This document shows positions 43,451-53,900 of a DNA stretch of 58,000 bases, piece by piece. A program made the position numbers and the translations under genes. A model generated the notes under the pieces. It had not been told where the DNA came from, did no database searches, and saw only the letters and a list, made by a program, of their open reading frames with translations. Origin of the DNA: DASRDU01 sp035560235 (GTDB lineage Bacteria; Acidobacteriota; Blastocatellia; RBC074); the NCBI GenBank assembly GCA_035560235.1, contig DATMAG010000057.1, positions 1 through 58,000 of the forward strand, in the 5' to 3' direction. Each line of letters starts with the position of its first letter. Position 1 is the stretch's first letter.

Positions 43451-43729
43451 ATGAATCTGACGAACAGGCTGAGTCCCGCTCAGGGGCTGCTCATGCTGCT
43501 GGTTGCGGGAGTGATACTATTTCTGATCGGGTTCTGGCTGGCTCGCGCGACTGCGACATCCGCCACCACTCGCGACCGCGGGCGCTGGGAGTTCATCCCG
43601 GTCGGTGACACAGTCGCGGCGATTGACGTGCAGACAGGTGAAGCTTTCGCCATCGACGGCAACACGCGGGCCTGGACGGTGCTGGCTCCGGCGCTGCCCG
43701 CCCGCACAGAAACCAAAAGCACGAAGTGA
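43451..43729 (+). CDS. Small single-TM protein
   Basis: This 92-residue protein has one TM helix (about 10-34, GLLMLLVAGVILFLIGFWLA) near the N-terminus. A short soluble domain follows (FIPVGDTVAAIDVQTGEAFAIDG), which reads like a beta-hairpin-rich PQQ/WD-like strand pair. A good Shine-Dalgarno, AGGAAGGTGA, lies 6 bases before ATG 43451. It is in the gap between the hut and benzoate genes and does not obviously belong to either. I do not recognise a family. Confidence 0.6.
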   Translation: MNLTNRLSPAQGLLMLLVAGVILFLIGFWLARATATSATTRDRGRWEFIPVGDTVAAIDVQTGEAFAIDGNTRAWTVLAPALPARTETKSTK

Positions 43730-44078
43730 AGGCTCAGGCGGCTGTTCAGATCCCTTTCAGCACGAAGCCGCAGCCTGGCGCATAACCAGAGATGAAGTTG
43801 TCTCAGTCCGGTCAGGCTGCGAGGGCAGGCGCCTGAAACCATCCATCCCCGTGTGTTCTTCTCCTTCTGCGGAACAGCAGATCCCGCAGGCCTGATACCG
43901 CAGCCGCACCTCCCTTACGGCTCTGCACGCGTGGAAGGACTCTCACATAAAAAATCCTCCGGGGCTTTGCCTCACTGCTTCTTTGTGCTGGAATGCAGAC
44001 TCTGTCAGAAGCCCGTCATCACGTTGTCTCCCGGCGCAACCCGGGGAGAATTCACAAGCATCAACCACCCGACTCAGG
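43730..44078. other. Intergenic region before benzoate genes
   Basis: This 349-base gap has no gene I can support. Its only structure is an imperfect hairpin, TCTCCCGG (44027-44034) and CCGGGGAGA (44041-44049), about 30 bases before the ligase ATG. No good promoter was found. Confidence 0.4.
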
Positions 44079-45599
44079 ATGATGCCAGCAGAGCGATACA
44101 ACGCCAGCACGCTGCTCGACGCCAGACTCGCGGCAGGACACGGCGCGAGGACTGCCATTTACTCCGGTGACGAACGAATCAGCTATGCGGAGTTGTATCA
44201 GCGGGTCTGTGCAATGGCCCGTGCCCTGCGGGCGCTGGGCGTGGCGCGTGAAAACCGCGTGCTGCTGATGCTCGGCGATACGCCTGCCTTTCCCGTCGCT
44301 TTCTTTGGCGCAATGCGGACTGGCGCAGTTCCCGTGCCGGTCAATCCGCTTTACAAGGTTTCCGACCATCGCTTCTTTCTCGCAGACAGCGCAGCACGCG
44401 CCATCATCACCGAGGCGGCGTTTGTGGACAAAGTGAATGAGGCGCTGGCCGGGGCAGAAGAATCAGTCAGCGTCATCGTTGCCGAAGAACTGAATGAACT
44501 GCTTGCGGCACACGCCGGAGAGTTTGCGCCTGCCGGGACGCACCGCGATGACATGGCGTTCTGGCTCTACAGTTCCGGCTCGACCGGCAGACCCAAGGGC
44601 GTAGTGCATCTGCACGGCAGCATTCCGGCAACCTGCGAAACCTTTGCGCAACACGTCCTGCAACTGACGGCGGATGACATAGTGTTCGGGCGCGTCCTCT
44701 TTCACGCCTACGGGCTGGGCAATGCGCTGAACTTTCCGTTCAGCGTGGGCGCCGCGACAATCCTGTCGCCGGGCCGCCCGACGCCGCGTGACATTCTCGA
44801 TACCATTGAACGCTGTCGCCCGACCGTGCTCTGCCTCGTCCCGACGCTTTACAACGCGATTCTGAACGATCCCGTCTGCGCGGCTGGCGCTCTCTCTTCA
44901 GTGCGGCGCTGCATTTCGGCTGCCGAGCCGCTCGCGCCCGAAACGTGGCGGCGCTGGCAGGAGAGATTCGGCCTGCCGATTCTCGATGGCATCGGCTCGA
45001 CCGAGATGCTGCACATCTTCTGCTCGAATACAGCGGAGTCCTGCCGGCCCGGTTCGAGCGGCAGACCCGTGCCGGGCTATGAGCTGAAGATTGTGGATGA
45101 TGACGGGCGCACGGTGGCGGCTGGCGAAACGGGACACCTGCTGGTCAGCGGGCCGAGCGCTGCGCCGTTTTACTGGCGACAGCGCGAGAAGAGCCGCCGC
45201 ACGATGCAGGGCGAATGGATGGTAACCGGAGACCGTTACCGCGTGGACGAGGACGGCTTTTACTGGTACGAGGGCCGCGCCGACGACATGCTCAAGGTCG
45301 GTGGCGAATGGGTTTCGCCGATTGAGATCGAGAATACATTGATGGAACACGAGGCAGTCAGCGAAGCCGCCGTCGTGGGCATCACAACCGGCGGCCTGAT
45401 GCGCATTCGCGCGGTGGTCATTCTGACCTCTCCCGCGCACGAAACGTCGGCGCTCAAAGCCGAACTGCAGGAATGGTGCAAGGAGCGGCTGCAGCGTTAT
45501 CAGTATCCGCACCGGATAGACTTTGTCACTGAACTGCCCCGAACCGCCACCGGCAAGATTCAACGCTTCAAATTACGGCAGGAAGAATTCAATGATTGA
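44079..45599 (+). CDS. Benzoate-CoA ligase family protein
   Basis: This acyl-adenylate-forming enzyme of about 506 residues has the A3 core (YSSGSTGRPKGVVHLHG), the Glu in GIGSTEMLHIF, GRADDMLKVGGEWVSPIEIE (hinge region) and the catalytic Lys of A10 (PRTATGKIQRFKLRQ). The benzoate-CoA ligase family, not acetyl-CoA synthetase, is indicated by the overall pattern and above all by boxC and boxB directly downstream. It activates benzoate with CoA and ATP in the cytosol. ATG 44079 or 44082 is the likely start; the open frame extends to 43983 without a domain. Its stop overlaps the boxC start by 8 bases. Confidence 0.87.
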   Translation: MMPAERYNASTLLDARLAAGHGARTAIYSGDERISYAELYQRVCAMARALRALGVARENRVLLMLGDTPAFPVAFFGAMRTGAVPVPVNPLYKVSDHRFFLADSAARAIITEAAFVDKVNEALAGAEESVSVIVAEELNELLAAHAGEFAPAGTHRDDMAFWLYSSGSTGRPKGVVHLHGSIPATCETFAQHVLQLTADDIVFGRVLFHAYGLGNALNFPFSVGAATILSPGRPTPRDILDTIERCRPTVLCLVPTLYNAILNDPVCAAGALSSVRRCISAAEPLAPETWRRWQERFGLPILDGIGSTEMLHIFCSNTAESCRPGSSGRPVPGYELKIVDDDGRTVAAGETGHLLVSGPSAAPFYWRQREKSRRTMQGEWMVTGDRYRVDEDGFYWYEGRADDMLKVGGEWVSPIEIENTLMEHEAVSEAAVVGITTGGLMRIRAVVILTSPAHETSALKAELQEWCKERLQRYQYPHRIDFVTELPRTATGKIQRFKLRQEEFND

Positions 45600-47220
45600 T
45601 TTCGAAACTTCGCCCGAACGCTATCGCCACTGGAAGCTGACGATTGATGGAGCAGTTGCGACCCTGGCGATGGATGTCAGTGAAGACGCGACGCTCTTTG
45701 AGGGCTACAGGCTCAGACTCAATTCCTATGACCTGGGCGTGGACATTGAACTCGCCGATGCCGTCGAGCGGCTGCGCTTTGAGCATCCCGCAGTGCGCGT
45801 CGTGGTCATCACGAGCCTGAAGCCGCGCATCTTCTGCGCCGGGGCGAATATCTATATGCTCGGCAGCGCAACGCACGCGCACAAGGTCAATTTCTGCAAG
45901 TTCACGAACGAGACGCGCTGCGCGATTGAGGATGCCTCGCGCAATTCAGGGCAGCGTTACATCGCGGCGCTCAACGGCACGGCTTCGGGCGGCGGTTATG
46001 AACTGGCGCTGGCCTGCGAGGAGATTTACCTGGTGGACGATGGCAGCGCGGCAGTCTCACTGCCCGAAGTGCCGCTGCTCGGCGTCCTGCCGGGCACGGG
46101 CGGGCTGACGCGGCTGGTTGACAAGCGCAGGGTTCGGCGCGACCGCGCGGATCTGTTTTCCACGCTCGCCGAAGGCCTGAAAGCGAAGCGCGCGAAGGAA
46201 TGGGGCCTGATTGACGGATATTTTGTGACGAGCAGATTTGATGAAGCCATTGCAGCGCGGGCGCGCGAGCTTGCAGTTGCCGCTGAGACGAGCAGTCCGC
46301 CACAGGGAATCAGACTGAACCCGCTGCAGATCGAAGCCACTGCAGACACACGCGAATATCGCCACGTCAGTCTGCGCCTGCATCGTGACGAGCGTTACGC
46401 CGATCTGACCTTGCGCGGCCCGGCGGTGGATTTGCCTGCGAACATCGGCGAAATTCAGAAACTCGGCGATGCTTACTGGCCGCTTGCGGCCTTCCGCGAA
46501 CTCGACAATGCGCTGCTGCACCTGCGCGTCAATGAACCTGAAATCAGCCTTGTGTGTTTGCGCACTGAGGGCGGGATTGAAAACGTGCTGGCCGTAGATC
46601 GCGTGCTGGCTGAACACAACGCTCACTGGCTGATTCGCGAAATCATTTTGCTGATGGCGCGCGTGCTGCGGCGGCTGGATCTGACGGCAAGGAGTTTCTT
46701 TGCGCTCATCGAACCCGGCAGTTGTTTTGCGGGCAGCCTGCTCGAACTCGCGCTGGCCTCGGATCGCACGTACCTGCTCAACGATGCGGCGCGCCCTGTC
46801 GCCATTGCCACAAGCGCATTGAACGCGGGCGCGCTGCCGATGAGCAATGGCCTGACGCGGCTGCAGTCACGCTTTCTCGCCGCGCCGGAACAGGCGCAAA
46901 CAGCGTTGCAGGGCGGGCGCTTCGATGCCGAGGCCGCTGAGGCCGCAGGGTTGATTACCGTCGCGCCTGATGAGCTGGACTGGAATGATGAGATCCGGCT
47001 GGCGATTGAAGAGCGCACGGCGCTCTCGCCCGATGCGCTCACCGGCCTTGAAGCAAATCTGCGCTTTGCCGGGCCGGAAACCTGCGACACCAAAATCTTC
47101 GGTCGCCTGAGCGCGTGGCAGAACTGGATCTTTCAGCGTCCCAATGCCGTCGGCCCGGCAGGCGCGCTGACCAGTTACGGCGGGCCGACACAGGCGAAGT
47201 TCGACCACCGCAGAACGTAA
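45592..47220 (+). CDS. boxC: 2,3-epoxybenzoyl-CoA dihydrolase
   Basis: This 542-residue enoyl-CoA hydratase-like protein opens the epoxide ring in aerobic benzoyl-CoA degradation, giving 3,4-dehydroadipyl-CoA semialdehyde and formate. Two crotonase-type halves are visible. The oxyanion-hole half has GANIYMLGSATH and ALNGTASGGGYELALACEEIYLVDDG, then VPLLGVLPGTGGLTRL. A second half begins near residue 330 (SRFLAAPEQAQT). A DUF-like linker joins them. Known BoxC proteins are about 555 residues. It overlaps the ligase gene by 8 bases and is followed 50 bases later by boxB, the usual partner. Confidence 0.9.
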   Translation: MIDFETSPERYRHWKLTIDGAVATLAMDVSEDATLFEGYRLRLNSYDLGVDIELADAVERLRFEHPAVRVVVITSLKPRIFCAGANIYMLGSATHAHKVNFCKFTNETRCAIEDASRNSGQRYIAALNGTASGGGYELALACEEIYLVDDGSAAVSLPEVPLLGVLPGTGGLTRLVDKRRVRRDRADLFSTLAEGLKAKRAKEWGLIDGYFVTSRFDEAIAARARELAVAAETSSPPQGIRLNPLQIEATADTREYRHVSLRLHRDERYADLTLRGPAVDLPANIGEIQKLGDAYWPLAAFRELDNALLHLRVNEPEISLVCLRTEGGIENVLAVDRVLAEHNAHWLIREIILLMARVLRRLDLTARSFFALIEPGSCFAGSLLELALASDRTYLLNDAARPVAIATSALNAGALPMSNGLTRLQSRFLAAPEQAQTALQGGRFDAEAAEAAGLITVAPDELDWNDEIRLAIEERTALSPDALTGLEANLRFAGPETCDTKIFGRLSAWQNWIFQRPNAVGPAGALTSYGGPTQAKFDHRRT

Positions 47221-47270
47221 GAGGCAGTAATCAATCAGATCAAACTACTGACTGCCGACCACTGACCACT

Positions 47271-48677
47271 ATGAGCTTATCCGACCGCATTCCGAACAAC
47301 GTGAATCTGTCTGACGACGTGCGCCTGCAGCGTGCGCTGGAAAAGTGGCTGCCGAATTATCTGAACTGGTGGCGCGAGATGGGGCCGGACGGCTTTCAGG
47401 AAAAGGAGGTCTGGCTGCGCACTGCGATCAGCGTTGAGCCGTCGGGCTGGGCGCATTTTGATTACGTGAAGATGCCCGATTATCGCTGGGGCATCTTTCT
47501 GACGCCGCCACAGCCGGACGCGAAGATCGGGTTTGGCGACAACTACGGCAGGCCGGCCTGGCAGGAAGTGCCGGGCGAATTCCGCAACGCGCTGCGCCGC
47601 ATCATCGTCACGCAGGGCGATACCGAACCCGCTTCGGTCGAGCAGCAGCGGCAGCTTGGTCACACCTGCCCGTCGCTCTATGACCTGCGCAATCTCTTTC
47701 AGGTGAATGTCGAGGAAGGCCGTCACCTGTGGGCAATGGTCTATCTCCTGCACGGTTATTTCGGACGCGACGGGCGCGAAGAGGCCGAAGAGCTGCTGCA
47801 GCGCCGCAGCGGCCATCCCGACAGGCCGCGCATCCTGCAGGCCTTCAATCAGCCGTGCAATGACTGGCTGAACTTTTTTGCGTTCACGATGTTCACTGAT
47901 CGCGACGGCAAGTATCAGCTCGCGGCGCTGGCCGAATCGGGCTTTGAACCACTGCAGCGCACCTGCCGCTTTATGCTGACCGAAGAGGCGCATCATCTGT
48001 CGGTCGGCGAAAAGGGCGTGGGCCGCGTGGCAGAGCGCACAGCGCAGCTGATGAAGGAGAGCCCCGGTGAGGACGTGAGAGAACGCGGCGGCATTCCGCT
48101 CGACATCATTCAGAAGTACATCAATTACTGGTACTCATATTCGCTTGATCTGTTCGGCGGCGAGATCAGTTCCAACTCAGCGGACTTTTTTGCGGCAGGT
48201 TTGAAAGGGCGCTACGAAGAGCAGAAGAAGTATAAAGATCACATCGCGGCGGAGGGAACCTGCCGGATTGAAGTCCCTGAAGACGGTCGCCTGCGCTTCC
48301 GCGAAGTGCCGCTGCGCAACGCGCTCAATGAAGTCCTGCGCAGTGAATATTGCAAGGATTGCGAACGCGGGCTGGAGCGGTGGAACAGGATTCTCGCCGG
48401 TGAAGGCATTGCCGAACGCCTGTATCTGCCGAGCCGTCGCTTCCACCGGCGCGTCGGCGAATATGCCGGGCATCACTTTGATGTTCACGGCGCGCCGGTT
48501 TCCGCGGACGAATTCGCGCGCCGCAGTGGTGAATGGCTGCCGACGCCGGCCGACCGCGAATATGTGCGCAGCCTGATGATGCCCGTCACCGAGCCGGGAA
48601 AAATCGCCGGATGGATCGCGCCGCCGACAGGCGGAATCAGGAACCTGCCATTTGAATTCGAGTATGTCCGGCTGTGA
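47271..48677 (+). CDS. boxB: Benzoyl-CoA 2,3-epoxidase oxygenase subunit
   Basis: This 468-residue protein belongs to the diiron ferritin-like monooxygenases. BoxB is about 473 residues. Carboxylate/His motifs are visible in NVEEGRHLWAM and MLTEEAHHLSVGEKG, plus the downstream Glu-rich helix. It adds O2 across benzoyl-CoA with electrons from NADPH through the iron-sulfur flavoprotein BoxA. ATG 47271 follows boxC by 50 bases; the frame is open from 47115. Unusually, boxA is neither next to it nor elsewhere in the window, so electrons must come from a distant gene. Confidence 0.92.
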   Translation: MSLSDRIPNNVNLSDDVRLQRALEKWLPNYLNWWREMGPDGFQEKEVWLRTAISVEPSGWAHFDYVKMPDYRWGIFLTPPQPDAKIGFGDNYGRPAWQEVPGEFRNALRRIIVTQGDTEPASVEQQRQLGHTCPSLYDLRNLFQVNVEEGRHLWAMVYLLHGYFGRDGREEAEELLQRRSGHPDRPRILQAFNQPCNDWLNFFAFTMFTDRDGKYQLAALAESGFEPLQRTCRFMLTEEAHHLSVGEKGVGRVAERTAQLMKESPGEDVRERGGIPLDIIQKYINYWYSYSLDLFGGEISSNSADFFAAGLKGRYEEQKKYKDHIAAEGTCRIEVPEDGRLRFREVPLRNALNEVLRSEYCKDCERGLERWNRILAGEGIAERLYLPSRRFHRRVGEYAGHHFDVHGAPVSADEFARRSGEWLPTPADREYVRSLMMPVTEPGKIAGWIAPPTGGIRNLPFEFEYVRL

Positions 48678-48732
48678 AATATGTCAGCGAGCCGGTCAGC
48701 ATCCGCAGCGGAAACGAAAGTTCATGGCGCGT

Positions 48733-48778
48733 GATCAGTCCGGGCGGCGAGTGTTTCCTGGCCGCGCCGGACTCGATC
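48733..48778. terminator. Hairpin between the convergent box and signalling operons
   Basis: AGTCCGG (48737-48743) pairs with CCGGACT (48767-48773); GATC on both outer sides (48733-48736, 48775-48778) adds pairs around a one-base bulge. There is no T-run. It could insulate the two convergent operons. Confidence 0.35.
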
Positions 48779-48823
48779 AACCCGCGCAGAAAACAGCGCA
48801 GTGATCAGGAAGAAACGCGCGCT

Positions 48824-50428
48824 TCAGCGCCTTCCCTTCAGGCTGTCAATGGCCGCTGCCAGTTCAGCCGGTTCCACAGGTTTGGGAACATGCAGCTGAA
48901 ACCCCGAACTGAGCGCGCGGATTCTGTCCTGTGACTGAGCGTGAGCGGTCAGGGCGATGGCTGGAATCCGTCCGCCCTTCCCGGACGGAAGCCTGCGCAC
49001 TTTGGTAATCAGTGAATACCCGTCTTCATTCGGCAGGCCGATGTCTGAAACCAGCACATCGGGAAGCCAGCAGTCCAGAATTGAGAGCGCCTCAGCCACC
49101 GAGGCCGCGACTTTCACTTCCGCTCCATACCGGGTGAGCATGACCTGGAGCATCTTCCGGGTATCCTCGATGTCATCCACTGCCAGAATCCGCACCCCGC
49201 TGAGCGATGGTCCCTGCTCCGCCGCCAGGGAACCGTCATTGAGTGATGACGCCTGTCCGTTCTGATCCGGCAGCACGCACACTCCTGAAACAGGCAGCCT
49301 GATGATGAACGTCGCTCCCTTGCCGGGGCCTTCGCTCCCGGCCCTGACGGTTCCTCCGTGCATCTCGACCAGATGTTTCACGATGGCCAGACCGAGGCCG
49401 AGTCCGCCATACTTGCGCGTGAGTGATCCGTCAGCCTGCCGGAAAGGATCAAAGACATAGGGCAGGAATTCCGGATCGATGCCCCTGCCGTTGTCGCTTA
49501 CGATTACTTCCAGATGCGAATCGGCTCTGCGCAGGCGCGTTTCCACCCGGCCTCCCCGCGGCGTGAATTTCACCGCGTTTGAGAGCAGGTTCCAGAAGAC
49601 CTGCTGCAGCCGCCCTTTGTCACCGAGAATCAGACCCGGCGTTTGTTCCACTTCAGTGATGAGCTGAATCTCTCTGGCCTCCGCCGCGGGACGCACCACT
49701 TCGAGCGCCGATTTGATGACCTGCGCCACATCAATGGGACAGACCGTCAGACTCATCTTCCCGGAGATGATCCGCGACACATCGAGCAGATCGTTGACCA
49801 GTTGCACCTGAGCCTCTGCGCCCCGGCTGATCGCATCAATCGCTTCGTCAAAATGGGCCTGACTGAGTCTTCCGGCCTGCAGCAGCCTGGCCCAGCCGAG
49901 AATGGCGTTGAGCGGAGTGCGCAGTTCGTGCGAAACGGTGGCGAGAAAAATATCCTTCGCGCGATTGGCCGCTTCGGCCTCGGCGCGGGCGACCTGCTCC
50001 CGCCGCAGCAGTTCGGAAAGTTGCTGCTCAGCCCGCTTGCGCTCCCTGCGGTCCTCGGCTTCGCGCAGCGCGCGGCGCACCGAAGGCACGAGCCGCTCCA
50101 GCCGCTGCTTGAGCACGTAATCAGTAGCGCCGCGCTTGAGCGTTTCAATCGCCAGTTCCTCACCAATTGCTCCGGAGAGAAAGATGAAGGGAACGTCAGG
50201 ACATCGCTCCTGAGCAATCTCAAGCGCTGAAATGCCGTCAAACAGTGGCAGGGAATAATCCGCCAGGATCAGATCATACCCGCCCCGTTCGATGGCAGCG
50301 ATGAAATCCTCCTCTGTTTCCACCTGGGTGACTGTACAGTTGAATCCTCCTTCGGCCAGAGTCGTCAAGGCCAGATCAGCGTCGAACCTGCTGTCTTCGA
50401 GCAGGAGCAGACATAATGATTGATTCAT
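48824..50428 (-). CDS. Hybrid REC-histidine kinase-REC protein
   Basis: This 534-residue cytosolic protein has a receiver domain (phospho-acceptor Asp57 in LILADYSLP), a coiled-coil linker, a HisKA domain with His167 (FLATVSHELRTPLNAI), a HATPase domain (NLLSNAVKFTPRGG and the G1/G2 boxes DNGRGID and YGGLGLGLAI) and a second receiver near the C-terminus (Asp462 in LVSDIGLPNEDG). It can therefore take a phosphate from elsewhere and pass it on internally. It is the third gene of the operon that begins with the big PAS/GAF kinase. There is no sensory domain of its own. The gene ends 147 bases from the convergent boxB. Confidence 0.88.
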   Translation of the reverse strand: MNQSLCLLLLEDSRFDADLALTTLAEGGFNCTVTQVETEEDFIAAIERGGYDLILADYSLPLFDGISALEIAQERCPDVPFIFLSGAIGEELAIETLKRGATDYVLKQRLERLVPSVRRALREAEDRRERKRAEQQLSELLRREQVARAEAEAANRAKDIFLATVSHELRTPLNAILGWARLLQAGRLSQAHFDEAIDAISRGAEAQVQLVNDLLDVSRIISGKMSLTVCPIDVAQVIKSALEVVRPAAEAREIQLITEVEQTPGLILGDKGRLQQVFWNLLSNAVKFTPRGGRVETRLRRADSHLEVIVSDNGRGIDPEFLPYVFDPFRQADGSLTRKYGGLGLGLAIVKHLVEMHGGTVRAGSEGPGKGATFIIRLPVSGVCVLPDQNGQASSLNDGSLAAEQGPSLSGVRILAVDDIEDTRKMLQVMLTRYGAEVKVAASVAEALSILDCWLPDVLVSDIGLPNEDGYSLITKVRRLPSGKGGRIPAIALTAHAQSQDRIRALSSGFQLHVPKPVEPAELAAAIDSLKGRR

Positions 50429-50481
50429 TACTTATCCATTCCGGGGATTGGTTGTCTCTGCGGTCAGCCGGGCGTCCCTGA

Positions 50482-50931
50482 TCAGAGGCGCTGGCTGATT
50501 GGCGGCGGCTGATTGATGACCGCCCAGAACAGCCCGAGTTTGTTCAGTGCATTGACAAATTCATTGAAGATGACCGGTTTGATGACGTAGGCATTCACCC
50601 CCAGGCTGTAGCTTCTGACCAGATCACTCTCCTCGCGTGAAGAGGTGAGCATGACAATCGGCAGCATTTTCAGTTCAGGGTCTGACTTGATCTTCTCCAG
50701 GACTTCAAGCCCGTCAACCTTGGGCAGCTTCAGATCAAGCAGCACCACCGCCGGGTTGCCCTCGGCGCGCAGCTTGTAAATGCCGCGCCGGTAGAGGTAA
50801 TCGAGCGCCTCTTCGCCATCGCGCACGACAATTACTTCATTGGCGAGGTGATTTTCCTCCAGCGCGGCGAGCGTCATTTCAATGTCATTGTTGTTATCTT
50901 CAACCAGCAGAATTCGCTTCAGTTGTTCCAT
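50482..50931 (-). CDS. Single-domain response regulator (Rcp1-like)
   Basis: This 149-residue protein is only a receiver domain, with acceptor Asp66 (AVVLLDLKLPKVDG), acidic pocket DN (EDNNNDIEM) and the later Thr/Lys (LTSSREESD and YVIKPV). The length and NNND pocket resemble Rcp1, the partner of bacteriophytochrome-type kinases. It overlaps the 3' end of the large PAS/GAF kinase gene by 32 bases and is followed by the hybrid gene after 53 bases. It probably carries phosphate from the kinase to the hybrid. The start ATG 50931 gives the receiver fold from residue 1; the upstream extension to 51120 is a shadow. Confidence 0.87.
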   Translation of the reverse strand: MEQLKRILLVEDNNNDIEMTLAALEENHLANEVIVVRDGEEALDYLYRRGIYKLRAEGNPAVVLLDLKLPKVDGLEVLEKIKSDPELKMLPIVMLTSSREESDLVRSYSLGVNAYVIKPVIFNEFVNALNKLGLFWAVINQPPPISQRL

Positions 50932-53900
50932 CGTTTCCCTGTCCCTTCGATTTTGGCAGCGAGAAATAGAAGGTCGCTCCCTTGTCCAGTTCGCCTTCAG
51001 CGCGGACGCGTCCGCCGTGCCGGCTGACGATGCGCCTGACATTGGCCAGGCCGATGCCTGTCCCTTCAAACTCCTCTTCCCGGTGCAGCCGCTGAAAGAC
51101 GCCGAAGAGCTTGTCCACATACTTCATCCGGAAACCCGTTCCGTTATCGCGAACGAAGATGACAACCTCATCGCCGCTCTCCTGGCTGCCAATCTCAATG
51201 ACCGCCTCGGGCCGGAGGCGGGTGAATTTGACGGCGTTGCTGAGCAGATTCTGCAGCACGATTCGCAGCATGGCCGGATCTCCCTGCACCTGCGGGAGCG
51301 GGCCGATCCGCCAGTCAATCTTCCGCCCGGCAGTCTCCGGCTCCAGACTGCGCCGCACTTCATCAACCAGATCCCTGAGGCTGACCTCAGTGCGCAGCAT
51401 CTCGGCCCGGCCCATGCGTGAAAAGGAGAGCAGTTCATCAACGAGTCGCCCCGCGTTCTGCGCTGATTCGATGATGCTCCTGAGATAACGGCGGCTGGTG
51501 TCGTCGAGTCCTGCGGCGGCCCGTTTCTGCAGGAACTCGGCGAACCCCGCGATGTGGCGCAGCGGAGCGCGCAGGTCGTGCGACACCGAATAGGAGAATG
51601 ATTCAAGTTCGTGGTTGATCTCTTCGAGCTGAATGGTGCGTTCCCTGACGCGGGCCTCAAGGCTCTCGTTCAGTCGCCGGACCTCCTCCTCCGCTCGTTT
51701 GCGCTCAATGCCCTGAGCGATCATATTGGCCACTGAGCCGAGCGCCTCGATGGTATCCTCAGCCAGCGGGTGCCGGGCGAAGAGTGCCATCACGCCCACC
51801 AGATGATCCTCGACAATCAGCGGGTAACCCGCAAAGGCCACCATGCCTTCCCGCCTGGCCCACTCCTGATCGCTCACCTGCGGGTCGCCCACAACGCTGT
51901 TGGTGAGATGCGGCTTTCTCTCCCGCGCAATCAGCCCGATTTTATAAGCGCCAACGGGCACGCGGCCGTGAGGGCCGTCAAGATGCTTATACATTCCGGC
52001 GCTGGCCTGCAGTTCCAGCACCTCATCCTGCTCATTCAAAGTCCAGATGCGGGCAAAGGCCGCACTGAGGTGACTGACAATTGACTCGGCGCAGCGCTGC
52101 AATGTTCGCTGCAGCGTGTCACTTTCAGTAAAGGCTCTGCCGATGTCCGCCCCGAGGGCCGCCTGTTCAGCCCGCCTGGAGATTTCCTTCTCCGCTGCTC
52201 TGCGGGCAGTAATATCCTGAACTTCAATGACTGTCGAAACAGGCCGCCCATGCTCAAAGATCGGACTGGCCGCGCACAGCACGGGGAAGAACTCGCCGTT
52301 TTTGCGGATAAAGACATCCTCGTGCGCGCGAACGTCGAAATTCTCAGGCAGCGCGCGATCAATCGGGCATTCCGACATCGGATAGGGACGCCCGTCAGGA
52401 TGATGATGGTGGATCATCTCGTGCAGCGGTCGGGAGCGAATCTCCTCGAAGGTGAAGCCGGTCATCCTTTCGGCTGCCGGATTCATAAAGGTGCAGTGAC
52501 CGCTCCGGTCCATCATAAAAAGAGCCGCCGTCGCATTGTCGGTAATGGTCTGCGTCAGACTGAGCTGCCGGGCCAGCCGCTCCTCGATCTGCTTGCGCGC
52601 AGTGATGTCCTGCACCATCCCGATCAGACCGGTGACCTGTCCCTGAGCGTCATACACTGCGCGCCCTCTGGTCATCACCCACCGTTCTGTCTGATCGGGG
52701 AGAACGATGCGATACTCAAGATCATAATCGCCGTGCTCATCAACGGCTTTCTGAACGCCCTGGTGAACCTGCTCACGGTCATCCTCGTGCAGCAGCCGAC
52801 TGATCTGCGCCTGACTGAGCTGCCGTCCTGCCGGAACCCCAAAGATAGCGGCGGCGCGTTCCGAGAGCGTGACCTGATCAGTTGCGGCATTCCAGCTCCA
52901 GTCACCCAGGTGCGCGGCTTCGAGCGCCAGGTTCAGCCGCTCGGCGCTTTCACGAAGTTCACGCTCCGCGCGCTGCCGGTCGGTAATGTCTCTGAAGGTC
53001 AGCACCGCTCCGCTCACCTGCCGGTCGCTGAGAAGTGGCGCAGCGCTGCACGAGACAGCAAAGAGCGTCCCGTCCCGGCGAATGAACAGGTCATCCTCGC
53101 TGCGAATCGTTCTGCCGGTGCGCAGCACATCCATCAGCAGACTATTTTCAGCAGTTCCTGAACCGGACTCCCTGTCGTGAATGACCTCACTCAGGTTCCG
53201 GCCCGGCAGTTCCGCCTGCTTCCAGCCCAGCATCGCTTCTGCCGCCGGATTGAGAAAGGTCAGGCGACCTTCACGATCCACGGCGCACACGCCCTCACCG
53301 AGGCTGTTGGTAATGGCCTCAGTAAATTCAAGCTGACGCCGCAGCTGCTCGCTTGTCTGCTGTGTTTCCTGATAGAGCCGCGAATTATCAATCGCCACCG
53401 CTGCCCGACCAGCCAGTTCTTCAGCCAGCGATAATTCCTGCTCTCCATATCTGCGCCCGGACTCGGCAGACACAAAGGTGATTGAGCCGAGCGTGCGCCC
53501 GCGGGCCTTCAGCGGAACGATCAGATATGATCTGAGGCCAAGCTGGCGAATGAGGCTCAGGTGTTCCGCATCTCTGGCCAGGCTTTCCAGCAGCGTCTCC
53601 GGAATTTCGGAAACAAGCTCGTGCTTTCCGGTCCGAATCACATTCGGAACGCCGAACTCCGCTTCCGTATCCATTGGATAGCGACGCTCCAGCTCGTGCG
53701 CCAGTTCCACTCTGGCCGGATCTGAATGAACCACTGCCAGCTGATGAATGGCTCCGTTCTCAACGATGTGAACGGCGCACCAGTCAGCCAGGCGCGGCAC
53801 GGCCAGACGCGCAACCCGTTCGAGCGTCTCCTGGTAATTCAGTGAGGAGGAGAGCAGCGCGCTGGCTTCGGAAAGAAACCTGACCGCCTCTTCGGCCTGG

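Noticed and set aside
48674..48934. An 86-codon frame starting with GTG that overlaps the boxB stop by four bases
   Set aside because: Its sequence matches nothing related to BoxA or any family I know, and its last third is antisense to the hybrid kinase. The overlap is probably chance.
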